NCBI GenBank assembly: GCA_963457665.1
Contig: OY735219.1
Span: 23,222,287 to 23,286,286 of the forward strand
Length of the DNA stretch: 64,000 bases
Origin: Thysanoteuthis rhombus
Taxonomy: Eukaryota; Mollusca; Cephalopoda; Oegopsida; Thysanoteuthidae
Direction of reading: 5' to 3'
The notes beneath the pieces were generated by a model. The model was given only the letters and a program-made list of their open reading frames with translations. It was not told the origin of the DNA and searched no databases. This document shows positions 1 to 19,545 of this stretch, one piece after another (position 1 is the stretch's first letter; each line of letters begins with the position of its first letter). A program made the position numbers and the translations under genes.

Positions 1-260
1 GCTAGCCTAGTCTCCCGAAAGAAGATTCGTATCACAGCAGAAGCAAATAGAAAACGTTTTGATTGACATAGCATTATTAAATATTAGCTATGAACAAATA
101 AGAAAGATATGATAAATACAAAAGTTTGAAGAAAAAAAAACAAAAAAAAAAAAAAAACTTTTAATCCAAGTTTTCTAATAGTCTTGGAGACACCTTCCAA
201 GAGCCAACACAGGATAACAACAACAGACCTTGCTGGAATCCAAAAATAAAAAGTATTACC

Positions 261-826
261 AGCTAAATCTGTTTTTATGCCATCAAAATAGTCACAGACT
301 GAATCTGTTTTCAGGCTGTCAAACTAATCATGAGCTTATCACCATCTAAATCAGTTTTTGTGTCATCAAATTAATCACAAGCTAAATCCGTTTTTATGCC
401 GTCAAACCTCGAGCTCAATCCGTTTTTATGCCGTCAAACCATAAGCTCAATCTGTTTTTATGCCGTCAAACCATGAGCTCAATCTGTTTTTATACAGTCA
501 AAAAAAAAAATAGGAGCTAAATCTTTTTTTATGCCGTCAAAATCATTTTATAGGCCATTGAATTGAACACAAGCTAAATCGGATTTTATGCTAAATAATT
601 AATCACAAACAGAATTAGTTTTCAGGCCATCGAATTAACTCCAAGCTAAACCTGTTTCCAGATCGCGAAAATTCATTGCGAGCTAGATCTGTTTTAATGC
701 CATTGAATTAATTGCAAGCTGAACCAGTTTTCTGACAGTCCAATTAATTGCAAGCTATATCTGTTTTTATGCCTTACAAATTAATCTTGAGCTAAATCTG
801 TTATCAGGCTGTGAACTAAATTCAAG
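261..826. repeat. Minisatellite, about 14 units of 32-36 bp
   Basis: Degenerate tandem units begin AGCTAAATCTGTTTTTATGC and end in a TCAAA-type segment. Most units are 36-37 bp. Four central units (380-507) are 32 bp and nearly identical to each other, as expected after recent local homogenisation. Two units (515-642) are enlarged by extra sequence. No open frame spans the array. It lies a few hundred bases beyond the cathepsin L 3' end. Confidence 0.85.
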
Positions 827-1040
827 GCTTCATCCAGACAGATGTTAGCAACCAAGAATTCAAGTGAAATTCCAATAATGTAAGCAGTTGCCTGAATTGG
901 GATTATGGTTCAGGTTCATTTTTTATCATCATGTAATTATAATTTTTGAAAGAGTAATTTTACTTAAGTACAAAATCCATTCTTGAAAAAAAGCCAAGTA
1001 ATCATATTTCTTTGTAAGTAAACAGAGCACACATACACAC

Positions 1041-1046
1041 TTTATT
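1041..1046 (-). terminator. Possible distal poly(A) signal of cathepsin L
   Basis: AATAAA on the minus strand is followed at once by a GT-rich run (GTGTGTATGTGTGCTCTG), like a downstream cleavage-stimulation element. It would give a 3' UTR of about 690 nt. The choice between this and the proximal signal needs transcript ends. Confidence 0.4.
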
Positions 1047-1404
1047 GAGATATTTTTAAATTTATTAAGTAAAAAAGTCAACCCACAAGATACACTAAAT
1101 TTTCCAAAGTTTTTGGTACATAACACAGATAACGATATATTGTACTATTCTTCTTTTTTAAATTGTATGGTATTCTATATAAATTAGTTCTTCCTCATTG
1201 AAATAAAAAATATTTAGCATATAATTTTACAGTTCTATTGAGTACTTCCTGGAAAAAGTACTAATGGAAACAATTACTTTTCAGTGAGTTTCTTTGCCAG
1301 TAAAAGTTTTAAAAAAAACAAAAAAAACAAGACACGCAAAGTTTTCCTGAAAACCATGATTAAGAGTCCACCTATTAAATGGTAGACAATGTTATCCATT
1401 TATC

Positions 1405-1410
1405 TTTATT
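1405..1410 (-). terminator. Possible proximal poly(A) signal of cathepsin L
   Basis: AATAAA on the minus strand lies about 320 nt after the stop. It is the first canonical hexamer, but an A-rich run precedes it and no clear GT-rich element follows. Confidence 0.35.
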
Positions 1411-1727
1411 AAAAAAATAAAACCAAGATGAAATAATTCCATCATCAGATTACTAAATGGAATTCTAAATGCATTGTACATCCAGCTCATCATTCATAAT
1501 AATGATAACACAACAAGGTAAATGCTAAAATAAATTATTGCATACGTAGGATCCAAAGTTTAGATTATGATAATCCTTATAAAATTTTCCAGGTAATTCT
1601 GACCAAATATCATCAGAAATCAGTAACAGCCATAAATGCTAAATCAAAATACTACATTATAAACTGAAAAGACAAAGTATAAAATAGAAGTACCTGAAGA
1701 CTTAATTTTTTGTAAAAAAAGTTTTAA

Positions 1728-8684
<6,957 letters not shown>

Positions 8685-8685
8685 C

Positions 8686-9971
8686 CTGAGAAGAAAAGAT
8701 GAAAGTAATTAACATAAAAAGGAGTTGAACATTGTGCTATTTTCACTTGTAATCAAAAGGTACTGCTTTTCATGCAAATATATATCAGTGAATATTAAGC
8801 CTATTACTATAGGGAATATCTATTTTGCACATCCATAGATGAAGAAAAGAAAATTAAAGTCTTTGGAGAATTAGGATATACCCTACCCCTCTTAGGATAA
8901 CATAGATACCGTCTGAGAAATTATATCTATCTAGAATTGTCAAGGTTTTGGATAAGTAAAAATTTGTGTAATTGAATCCTAAATTCACCGATGCCATTAC
9001 AAGGGTGGATCCAGGATTTTGAGAGGAAAAAAAAAACAAAAAAAAAAAAAGGAAATGATCCAGTATTTCGATTACATTTGAGTCGTAACTTCTAAGAACA
9101 AAAATTGACCAAAAAGTGAAGTAAAAAATTACCACAGAATCAATATGAAATTAAAGGGAATAAGACAGAAGACACCTTATATTTTCATTTATAAGAATCC
9201 TTCATCAACATACTTTTAGTAAAAAGAAAATAAGTGAAGTTTACCCAAGCAGTAGTAGTCCCTATTATTCAAATAGGGTGCATGTAAGTGTTAATAAAAA
9301 CATTGCACCCAAAAGAAGGATAAAAATTAATGAACATCACAAATAACATAGCTTTTTTCAAAAATGTAAATTCGTGATAGAATTGATTTTCTTTGCTATA
9401 TACTAGAGGAATTGTCCAATATCAGTCAAAATTGTAGGCTACAAAATATAACTTTGAATCATATAATTTATCAAAATCTAAAAGAAAAAAAAATAGAAAA
9501 AAGTCACTGTTAAAAATTAAAAAAAAACAGTCAGATGATTTGTTTTTCAAGTTGGTGTGGCTGGCTATGTATCATTCTAGAGGGCTAAAAATTTAAACCT
9601 TTACTCTTTATATGTCTAGGAAAGAAAAGGAAGGAAAAAAAAAAAAAAAAAAAAAGGTTGGAAAGTTTTTAATAGGGGCTTAGTTTGCTATTCAAGTTTA
9701 TCCCAAATTGGTCCCTTAGTTTGTATCTGGTAGTATTCACTTTTTTTTCGATAATTCAGACTTGTTTTGGGTGATCACTGCCAAACAAAAGGCGCGAGAA
9801 GTAACTTATTCATTGATCACCCATAACACAGCATGTTGCTAAAAGACGTTGATCACAAGACAATTTCTATTGTGTGACTAACCACACCTGTCTTTCTTCA
9901 AATTACTTAGTACCCTTAATACAAAGGTGCTATTATTTTGCATACTGTATGTGGTGAGATTTTTGATCCTA

Positions 9972-10013
<42 letters not shown>

Positions 10014-11819
10014 TTCTAGTTGAGTGGTATAATAGAATAACAATGAGCAATCTGTGATCTTTATTGCTATTGGGTTCCCAAGGCCTCTGCAATACAACTA
10101 TCTCCTCTGGTGCCTCCCCACCCTGTCTAAATACAGCTGTTGACTCTCAGAGGGGACATCATTTATTCATGGTCTTGATTTTCCACCATTTTCAGAGCCT
10201 TGTAAGAGGAAAATACAGAGGATTACATTTTTTTTCAATCCTACAGAAAAGTTTGCCAGTGTTACAAAGTTATAAGAATTGTACATGTCATATGAAAGGA
10301 GATATGAATGTCTTGGATTAAGTGGCTTATTAAGAAAAATGCATTAAATTGAGAAAAATTTCTAAGATTTTTAATTTTAAAAAAATTAGAGATACAGACT
10401 TAATATTTGGGATTTCTCCATAAGTTTGGTATAGGAGTACCTGTGATTTTTTTTCAGGGGAATCTGAGAGGACGACCTGGGTAATTTATCTCAAATAGTT
10501 TTAGTTTATTTGATATTGAATGATGTTAAAGATTTATATTGATGCTTAAAACATTCATTTTCCCCAAATGCTTAATATTCAAGCTTGAAACTGAAGGTGA
10601 AATAAAGTAAAAAAAAAAAAATTTCAAGTTATGAACAATAATTGTCACCAGGAAATTTGATAAACTAATTACATTTTCAAGACAGTGTTTCTCAAATTTG
10701 ATTTCTTTTGATTTTTTTTTTTTTTTTGCTAGAGAGCAAAATACTCAAATATTGGTTTAAATAAAAGAAAAACAAATTTTCAAAAATTAAAACGTAGGAT
10801 TGGACAATTATAAAGTCAACATTCACTTGAAAAGGTAATAAATTGACCATAGTGCCATATTTGATGACAACAAATTTGGAAAAACAATTTTATTCCGTAG
10901 TTAAAATATACCAAAAATGAATTCCTTGCTGGATGAGGATAATTTGTAGAAAAAACATTGTTTCATTATCACTCTTCTAAACTGCACAAAAGATTTCATA
11001 CTTTCTGCTAAAAACAAAAACAATGAAAAATACATTTTTATCATTTCATCAAACTTCACATGATCTTTCTATACTTGGATGATGACGAATTTACGGAATA
11101 AATTTTGTCCAACCAGCTGGATAACGGACCATAATCGAAATAATCATCATTTGCTTTTTGTTGAACAATATTGTATCTAAGCGAAATGATCACTGTTGTT
11201 TCAGTCCCAACATGTTTTTTTCTACAACTTGACTAAATCTTCATTTTACAGGCAAAAAACGAAATCGCCGTATTTAAAAAAAATTGACAATGGACACTGA
11301 AAAAGAGAAAATAATTATTCTGCTTACGCTAAACTTCATGATACAATTTTGGAATAGCTAAACTATCAAGACGCTATGTATCAAAAAAACTAAAATTGAA
11401 GGGGGGGGGGAAAAAAAAAAAAAAAAAAGCACACCCGCTAAATATTTTTTCTTCATATCTCAATATTCAATTATTCTGCATTTATACATCCTTTTGAAAT
11501 AAATTTAATCTAAGCACAACAGAGGAAGAATAGAAAACACATTCGAAAAATATTGAATCAACCAAAATAATCAATAAAAAAAATCCTAAATTATAATAAA
11601 CCAAAAACTAAGAAAAATTTCTTTAAAAAAAAAAACAAAAAAAAAACGTTATATTTTCTGCTAAAAACAGTATTTATGTTACCTTAGTAAGCAAAAAGTG
11701 GAAAATTCTACTAATGTGAGTTGTCGAAAGACCAAATAATTTACTTCCTAATTAGTTAGTTGAATTATTGAAAGATAAATTTAGTTGTAAGTACAAGATG
11801 TAGCCACACAAACAGAACA
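8686..11819 (-). other. Cathepsin L intron 1, 3' part
   Basis: AT-rich sequence with long homopolymer tracts, for example A-runs at 9973-10009 and 11411-11428. Apart from the R1 copy at 9545-9890, nothing was recognised. Confidence 0.6.
9545..9890 (-). repeat. Dispersed repeat family R1, copy 1
   Basis: This copy lies inside cathepsin L intron 1. It shares with the other copies the GGCTGGCTATGTAT segment, a GTCTAGG core, the inverted form of AAGTTACTTCTC, and a GATCAC end. An A-run near 9639-9655 interrupts it. The family is not recognised. Confidence 0.7.
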
Positions 11820-12625
11820 TTAAGGAATGAATCGGTTTACATGCCAAGTCTAAAGAAAACATTTTAGACTACATATATCAGTCAGATAAAATGGCATTCA
11901 TTTGGAGATAACACGAATCTAATTCTTTAACAAAACTGTGAAACTTCATCAAAATAACCAAGATGCATAAAACAGTCTCTAGAAAACACTTTCCCGATAA
12001 ACAAGGTAAAAATCTCAGTCAGCACAACCAAATCCTAGGGTGGGGTTTTTCATCAATCATTTGTTTATTAAGATCTATTTCCCTGATTATTTCATTTCAT
12101 TATAAATATGACTCAAAAGACACACCCAAGCCCGATATTTTGCTGTCTTTTGCCTGGCAGTTATAATTCTTCCTCTGCTAACAATTACAAAAACGGACAG
12201 TATTGAACATTTATCCCAGAAATCATTCTGGTAATTCATAATTTTTCACTCAAAAGAACTTTCTTCCCAAACAACTCAAAAGACATTCACTATCAACTAT
12301 ACACAACTTTCAATAAACTAGAACTTTCACTTTTTACAATCATATCAAAAAGTATACATTCTTTTGTTGTCAGTAATAATTTCTTCACCTATTCTTTCTT
12401 AATATAAAATTTGTTATTTGATTAATTCTCCTTCAACTATTTTGATTTGACATTACAAACCTTTCTGCAGCCATTATATTTTGTGCCTACAACTGAAAAA
12501 GGTTTTAATCTTTCTTTTCTTCCATATCTATATAGTTATCCCTTTCTTGATTCCTGAACAGACTGTTGGAGACATTAGCAGCTAACTCTTAAAGAATCAA
12601 CTTTTCCATGATAGTGGTAAATACC
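11820..12625 (+). mobile_element. Ty3/Gypsy element A: 5' LTR
   Basis: Two parts of this stretch recur downstream of the integrase of a second element: 11896-12040 matches 55004-55170, and 12368-12625 matches 56722-56990. A sequence before gag in one copy and after pol in another is what an LTR is. Shared landmarks include AATAACCAAGAT, CAGTCTCTAGAAAA and CCTTTCTGCAGCC. The outer limits are approximate. Confidence 0.65.
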
Positions 12626-12807
12626 AATTTCACACAAAGGTAAATTTTATAATTCAATAAAAGTTAGTTGCAGAGTTGTTTTTTTTAATCGACCTTCCTC
12701 CAATGTGAATAAACATAAATGACCACATATACAAGCAAACAGCTTCTAATACAAATTGCTGACATCCTGATGCTAAAGGAGAAAAAGCAGTTTTTGCATG
12801 TAGGCAA

Positions 12808-15560
12808 ATGATACAACAGCCCGTAAAATCCACCTATGCTGTAAAAATTCCAACACCGGACATCATAATGAAAGTTGAGGACATTTTAGCCAATGTCCCT
12901 GAAGAAAATCCTTTTATTGTCCCTCAAGCAACAATACAGAAATGTGTCAGAAAATCAAGTGAGAAAATGTTAAAAGAACCTTTGGGGGACAGAAGCCCCA
13001 TCACAACTCTTACGGAACATTAACCCATCTAGGTAGCAGCACCTTGGACGTTGTCTTACGCCTTTAACACGGGACAATTCTTTGAAAAATTAGCAGACAT
13101 TGCCAACAGCATTTACAATAACTATCACACCTCTGCTACACAGAGTAGACACTTAGCTCGCAAGAACAGCAATGGATTCCATGCAACTGATGATGGAAGA
13201 CCTGAACACAAAAATGAAAACCCTGCTGAACAACAGGCAGGAGCTCACAAATTTTAGACAGGATCGCTACCTGACAGAGCAATGCAGTTCAGTCTGAGGA
13301 TCTTTTATACTGACAAGAAAACAATGGGTATCACCATAATTTTAGTGCACAAGCTATCAAACCCCCAAAAAACAGGAAAACAACAGTAACACCAGCCAGT
13401 AAAGACGACAACTGTAGTCAGTGATAGTCATCAAGTAACAATCTGTCACTTTCACCATGGTACAGGTTGAAACACCTATAATCAGAGCAAACTTTCTCGC
13501 ACACTTCAATTTATCTGTTAATATGAAGATGTTAATAATAACGGATAACCAGATACTTCTGTCTTTCACAGAAATAAAATCAATGTTCTGCTAACTAAAA
13601 TCTGTTCAGCCATTCCAACAAATACCCTATTTGTAAACATTTTAAATAATTTCCCCACATATCATCAAACAGTCAAGCATCACGCACAGCACTACATTAA
13701 AACTACTGGCCCACTGATACATTCAACATCAAAATAACCCAGCCCTCAAAAGTATAAAATTTCCAAGAAGGAGTTTCCATACAAGCCATAAAAAAGCCTC
13801 AACTCATCACCATTACACATGGTACCCAAAGAGTCTTTGAACAAATTGCATGGCAATTATCAGAGATTAAACAGTAATTCCATTTCCCACCTCCATAATT
13901 TCACCATTGCAATAAAAGGCACAAAGATTTTTCTCTGAACTCGACCTCATCAGAGCTTACTTCCAAGCGCTAGTAGCAGGATACAAATAAAACTATACTG
14001 ATCACCGCTTTTGGCATACAAAACATTGCACAAACTTTCCAGCAATTGATAAGCAAAGTTTTCCATAGATTGCCCTTTGTCTGTACACACATAGAAGACA
14101 TTCTTATCACCAGCAAAAATGAAGAGGAATACAAGTCTCACCCAATGCATGTATTTCAATGGCTTAAACATAACAGCCTTACGATAAAAAAAACCCCAAC
14201 TATCTGGAAAAGTGTATCTTTGATGCAACCAAATGGAAAAAAAAAATTTGAAATTCTGGAAGCATTTAATCAATAAAGATGTGATCATATCACTACCTGA
14301 TGAAGTGGAGGCTATTGAGGCATTTTCACAACCAGCTTTATTGTGTCAACCAAATTGTTCTGCAATATTAAGAAACCTACTGAAACCCCAGAATTGGGGG
14401 AAAAAAAAGAAAAAAAAAACCTTTACAAATAATGCTGTAAAGTATTCACACAGGCTAATTAACCATCGCATACTTCGCAAATCATAGCTACACCAAAGAA
14501 GACCCTAACAATGAACTATACTTCACCACAGATGCATCAGATTATGCCATTGGAGCAGATGTACATCAGTAGGTGCAACAAATAAGATGGTTCTGACATC
14601 TTTTTTTCTGCAAAACTACAGGCAATAGAGACACTATATAGCACATTTTCAGATGAATTGCTAGCTATCTACCAAGCAATAAAACATTATTGACATTAAC
14701 TTGAAGGGATCTTCGCAGTACACTTACATTCTGACGAATACACATTGAAAAAAAAAAACAAAAAAAACAATGCCTCAACTACATTTTTCAGTTCATATCA
14801 GACATTCAACACATTTCTGAAAAAGACAAATTTTTAGAAAATGCTTTGTCTCATACAACAATATCCAACATAGCTGCACTTCCAAGTTATGATCTGATCA
14901 TCCGAGAATAGACAATACAATGCAACAAGTTAAAAACAAAACCTATGTAACCTTTCACTTTTTGGCAGGAGGACAATATTATGCAATTTTTTGAAAACCT
15001 ATGTCCATATATTCCCCCAAGCCTCAGGAAACAAATTTTCTTTCATCTACACAACATGTCACATCCCAGTATGAGTGCAATTCTACAATTGATTGCTGAA
15101 TGTTTTGTTTGGCTTGACATAAATACAGACATTTGGTTATTGACACAACAATGCACACAATGCCAAAAAAACAAAGCACACAAAAGCTAAATTGAGCACC
15201 ATCACTGACCCATTCACCCAGTTTTTACACACACAAACATAGTAGGTCTACTCGGCCATCATATGGCTATAGTTTTATTCTAGTATTGGTAGATAGATTT
15301 ACAGGATTGTCAGCAGTAATTCCTTCAAGAGACATTACAAAAGAAACTATAGCCAGAACAATTTTAAAATACCTCATAAGAAAACTATGAAGCCCATTCT
15401 GTCATCACTATTGACAGAGGCTCTCAATTGGAAAAAAAAAATTTACGTGATGTTATGAGTGTGAAAATTCCACACCACATTCACTCAATGTTGAAAATGG
15501 CGCATAGAAAAATAAGAGAATTCATTAAAGGAAAAAAAGAAGTAAATACATTCAGTAACT
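12808..15560 (+). pseudogene. Ty3/Gypsy element A: decayed gag-pol, antisense in cathepsin L intron 1
   Basis: Plus-strand fragments follow retroelement order. A gag-like region (12808-13257) includes FEKLADIANSIYN. A protease-like stretch (about 13303-13370) starts with a TDKKT motif. Reverse transcriptase pieces (13690-14280) include SPLHMVPK, a DLI-A-F-like motif region and PFVCTHIEDI in the catalytic palm region. An RNase H-like TTDASDYAIGADV is at 14527-14565. The integrase zinc finger (14981-15190) has HNMSH and CTQCQKN, and the integrase core (about 15240-15420) has VDRF and DRGSQ. Many stops and frameshifts make it dead. No 3' LTR was found. The strand is opposite to the host gene. 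Confidence 0.85.
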
Positions 15561-15599
15561 TTCGTCTGTGAAGAACAAAACTAGCCTAAAACATCCCAC

Positions 15600-16720
15600 C
15601 ACAGCCAGGACTCGTATAAAAAAAAATCTCGGAAAAGTCTCCAGAAAAAAAAAGTCCTTCAATAAACAAGCTCAGAATTCTTTTATGAAGTTGAAAATGT
15701 TGATTTTTACAGGATCTTTAAGATCGAGGTGTTCTGCTTGGTAAGATTTTAGAAAATTTTCTAAATGCAAATATATTTGCCGCCAGATTTGTTAACTTCT
15801 CACTTAGCTCATTTTAAAAACGTCCGAGAGAGACCTATTCCAGTCTTTCTTCTCCACGAAGATTTTAATGACAAAATTTTTTTTTAAGTATGTAAGGGAC
15901 TTTTTTCTTCTCATGTGTATGTCGATTTCACTATGCAAATTTTGTTCATCTCTAGAACAGAATTAAATTCACAGTACCGAAATAAAGGGAGTTAAGTGTG
16001 TTAAATATTTCAGCGAATATTACAAATAATTACTTCAAGCTCTACTGATTAATTTGAAATGAAATAAAACAAAATCTGACACTTGCCTGGATATATTTCT
16101 GTGTATATCGAGGGTAGGAGAATTAATTTATTGATTAAAGAAAAATATGAAGAGCCCTAGCCATATAAATCAATTTCAAATAAATTTACTTTTCGCCCAA
16201 AAATAGAAAATGCATTTTGTCGTCATTAATCTGGTTCTAAATAAAAACGATTTTTAATATTCTTTGTGATATGAGGTACACTTTCAGCGTCAAGAAATCT
16301 CTTATGTAATTAATTCATTTTTAACATGAGGTTGCTGTTTTCTCTGTTTTTGTCTTCTCGTCTCCGTGTATGCAGCGGGCGTGTGGATTTCATAAGTAAA
16401 TACAGCTTGAATGGCCAGTTCAAAAAAATTTCATGGGAAATTAGAACCAACAAATTGATAGATGAAATAATACATCAGGTTTATCTTCGCTCCAACCTTC
16501 AGTAAGAGCAGAAAATGACCACGAATTAAGAAGGCTGAAATAACAATGAGTGATCGTATCATTCATTTGTAATGGATATTTGATTTTTAAAAATAGGGAA
16601 AAAAAAGAAGGTGGGGAAAATGTCTATTGTCCGATTTGTTTGAAATACACTTATATATATGTATATATATAGGATGATCAAGATAGAAATAAATATTTCA
16701 TGATAATAAAGGTTACTTAC
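15600..16720 (-). other. Cathepsin L intron 1, 5' part
   Basis: AT-rich sequence without recognisable coding or repeat content. It includes a short TATATATGTATATATATA tract near 16651-16670. Confidence 0.5.
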
Positions 16721-16845
16721 TTGTATAAATCTGACCAGGACTTAATCTGGAGCATCGACTTGATTCTTTGTTTTGATCGCGTTAACGGTTTGAATAATAG
16801 ACAACAACTGATAAACGAGGAGAGGAGGTGTTTGGCTAGGAAGTG
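16721..16845 (-). other. Probable non-coding first exon of the cathepsin L gene
   Basis: A perfect donor (CAA|GTAAGT) lies at 16721/16720 on the minus strand. The sequence before it is locally richer in CG dinucleotides than its surroundings. The start-codon exon opens with an acceptor one base before the ATG, so a separate 5' UTR exon must exist, and this is the best candidate upstream. The 5' limit is a guess placed just below the promoter motifs. It implies an intron 1 of about 8.0 kb (16720-8686). Confidence 0.5.
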
Positions 16846-16847
16846 AT

Positions 16848-17037
16848 CACGTGTTCATGAGTCCCATGATGCCCTTACGTCACTACCACGTGAGTGTGAG
16901 TACCCAAAGTTCTGGGAAACTACAAATATGTGCCCTTCCATCTTGATGATTTTTTTTTTTTTTTTTTTTAAATTTTATTTACTTTCTTCGTTTTTTTTAT
17001 ATTTTTTGGCCTTATTTTGCAAGATTTCACTCACGTG
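16848..17037. promoter_or_regulatory. Putative cathepsin L promoter: three CLEAR-like E-boxes and a CRE
   Basis: CACGTG occurs at 16848-16853, 16887-16892 and 17032-17037. Each reads as TCACGTG on one strand, the T-flanked form that MiT/TFE factors prefer in lysosomal gene promoters. A CRE-like TTACGTCA lies at 16875-16882. The cluster sits directly upstream of the likely first exon of a lysosomal protease. No TATA box is clear. The motifs are seen; their function is inferred. Confidence 0.5.
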
Positions 17038-17039
17038 GT

Positions 17040-17934
17040 ACACCCACTTGAATGCAGTCATCATGTTCTCTAATCATGTGAAAACTAATGTCTGAAATAA
17101 TTTTAGTTGATTGAAACGGCCTCTATCCATCTACTTTGAAAAATTCCTATATAATAAGTTCCCTTTTTATATATGTGAATTTGGTGGGGTGTATTTGAGC
17201 ATCCTCCCTTCCCCTGGCTGAAGTGTATTGTCAACTAAGCAGTTTGTATTTGTTATTTCAAGAGAAAAGCCGGAATACTATTGAGAATAAAAAATTAGAA
17301 TACTTTCTTTTAAACTTTCTGAAACTATTTCTGGGGATGTAAAAAACAGAATACTGTTATTGATTGATAATTGTTTCGCGATTAATCGTTTTCAAAGAAA
17401 AAATTGATGTATTATAACATGATATATCAAACACTGAAAATTCAAGTTTGTTTAATGTTCAAACTTGTCTAAGTAACTATTCAGCTCTATTGCCTGAGTG
17501 TCTTTGTACCAGACGTTTAACTACATGAAAAAAAACAGGCATTTATTCAATCTTGCTTGCACTCAATATCCACAAATCTATAAGCGTGATCTTGTTGAAA
17601 AGGTACTTATTTGAAATAATTATTTCATTTCATTCTTATGAAAGATATCAATTTTAAAGGATGATGAATTTTTAGTTAATAAATCATTAATGGTTTATGG
17701 ATTAAAACTTTCTATTTCAATCTAGTAACTTGAGGAAGAGGAAAGCAATTTATTCCATAATACAATAATGGCAAGTATTCATAAATACAGTAAAGAAAAT
17801 AATTGTCATTAGACGAAAGAGTTATTTTAATTTTCATCATCAGAAAGGAAAGACTGGAAATTTTAAGACAAAAAATAATTCATGCAATACAGAAAAACAC
17901 ATATCAATGTTAAAAAATGATTACAAACAGATTT
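17040..17934. other. Upstream flank of cathepsin L, no gene seen
   Basis: AT-rich single-copy-looking sequence with no supported ORF, RNA or transposon. The T-run at 16952-16969 lies between the promoter E-boxes, not here. Confidence 0.5.
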
Positions 17935-17937
17935 TGT

Positions 17938-18385
17938 TAGTCACATGATAGTAACCATCATGTGACCCATGTCTTTTAGCCGCATGTTGGAGGTAATCAA
18001 TAGAAAAATTGGAAAAAGAGGGGATCAGTGACTAAGTTACTCCTCTTGCCTTTTATTGGGCAGTGATCACCAAGAAAGTTTGTATCTTCAAAAAAACAAG
18101 TTTGAACACTGCCAGACACAAACTGAGAGACCAAATTTAGCATGAAATTACATCATATATTGTACCTAAAAACCTTTTTCTAGGGGTGAGGTGAAATTTT
18201 CAAAAAAAAAATCTCTTTTCTATTGATAATAAGGGGTAAATGTTTAGATTTTCAGCTCTCTAGCTCCATTGTTGCAGCCTGTCCACATCATACATACATA
18301 CATACCCAGCCAGCCAGACCAACTTAAAAACTGAAGTGACCTATCTTTACATTAACAGTTTTGGTTGTCAGTCTCTGGTAAGATA
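17938..18385 (+). repeat. Dispersed repeat family R1, copy 2
   Basis: The most complete forward copy. It starts at GTCACATGAT, then has GGGGATCAGTGACTAAGTTA, TTGGGCAGTGATCACC, an A-rich core, and CAGCCAGCCAGACC, ending near ACAGTTTTGGTTGTCAG. There is no ORF and no clear terminal inverted repeat. Confidence 0.8.
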
Positions 18386-18814
18386 TATACTTCCATTTCT
18401 TATCCTTAGGAGCTTGTCTTACCATCTGTCACCATTTTGACTATGAAGGTTCTCTTAAAATAATGAATGATAATAACGAATATCTGTCCCTCTCAGAAAT
18501 GAATTGTCCACGCATGTATCAGAACTTATTACCCTGAAATTATCTTTTAAAAGATAGATCTTGTATCTGAAATTATCAACTGAAATACTAGCACAAGATT
18601 TGGACATAGTCATCTCAAAATGACCATGGAGACCAAAAAATGTAGTTTTAGAAGTTTTCAGATGATACCTAGTGATGTACTTATACAAATCTTCAAGGTC
18701 GTAGCCCTGGAAATGCATAAATGAGCAAAGAGAGAAAATCTGTCGCTCACTTGACTGGTTGGGCGGTCGGGTCATTTGTGGGCCTATGGTGATTAAATTA
18801 TTCATTCAACATCT

Positions 18815-19212
18815 TTTGGCTGTGTGCCATGCTGGTGGTGATCAGTTAAAAAATTGGTAAAAAGGGTGATCAATGAATAAGTTACTTCTCTTGCATTTTG
18901 TTGGGCAATGATCGCTAAAAGAGTCTGATTTTTTTTTAAAGCAAGGATGAATGCTGCTGGATACAAACTATGATCAGTTTAGCATAAACTTACATTGCGA
19001 ATTGAGCCCCCAACTAAAAATCTATTTAGGAGGGAAATTTTCAAAAAACAAGAAAGCAGTTTTGTAGACATAATAAGGAGTAAATGTTTAAATTTTCAGC
19101 TGTCTAGCTCTATTGGTGTGGTCTTCAAGCATGGTACATATATACATAGCCAGCCAACCAATTTGAAAACTGAAGAAACCTATGTTGACAGTTTCGGTTG
19201 ACAGCTTCTGAT
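18815..19212 (+). repeat. Dispersed repeat family R1, copy 3
   Basis: Same orientation as the copy about 0.9 kb upstream. It shares GTGATCAATGAATAAGTTAC, TTGGGCAATGATCGC, CAGCCAGCCAACC and a GACAGTTTCGGTTGACAG end. Confidence 0.8.
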
Positions 19213-19324
19213 ATAACATGTTTTTAATTATGTCATTAATTATGTTTCCAACTGTGTTAGTAGCGATAGAAGGGAAGAAAATAAGTATGCTTCTCTAAAC
19301 CTATGTTCACATTTATGTTCAAAT

Positions 19325-19501
19325 CAGTTCTCGACTCTTTATTGAATCCGTGTATTAAAATCATGGATGGCACTGTTGTCTCTCTTTGTTAGTTGATGTT
19401 TATTTTCTAACCAGCAATAACTAACAAACTGCAACAAACAAAAAGATACAACAATGCCTACCCTGATTTACTACACGGATTCAATAAAGAGTTAAGAACT
19501 G
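19325..19501. mobile_element. Short inverted-repeat MITE (177 bp)
   Basis: The ends are inverted copies of CAGTTCT followed by a perfect 20-bp arm (CTCTTTATTGAATCCGTGTA at 19335-19354, complement at 19472-19491). Homology extends to about 36 bp. There is no coding capacity. A clear target-site duplication was not found, so the superfamily is open. Confidence 0.7.
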
Positions 19502-19545
19502 AAGATAAGCCCAAACCCTCTTTGATCTCTCTGAATTTTTGAGAT

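Noticed and set aside
13950-14288. A 112-codon minus frame
   Set aside because: Antisense shadow of the decayed reverse transcriptase on the plus strand.
18455-18805. A 116-codon minus frame between two R1 copies, read as a possible gene
   Set aside because: No recognisable motif or splice context. One or two frames of this length are expected by chance in 64 kb at this base composition.
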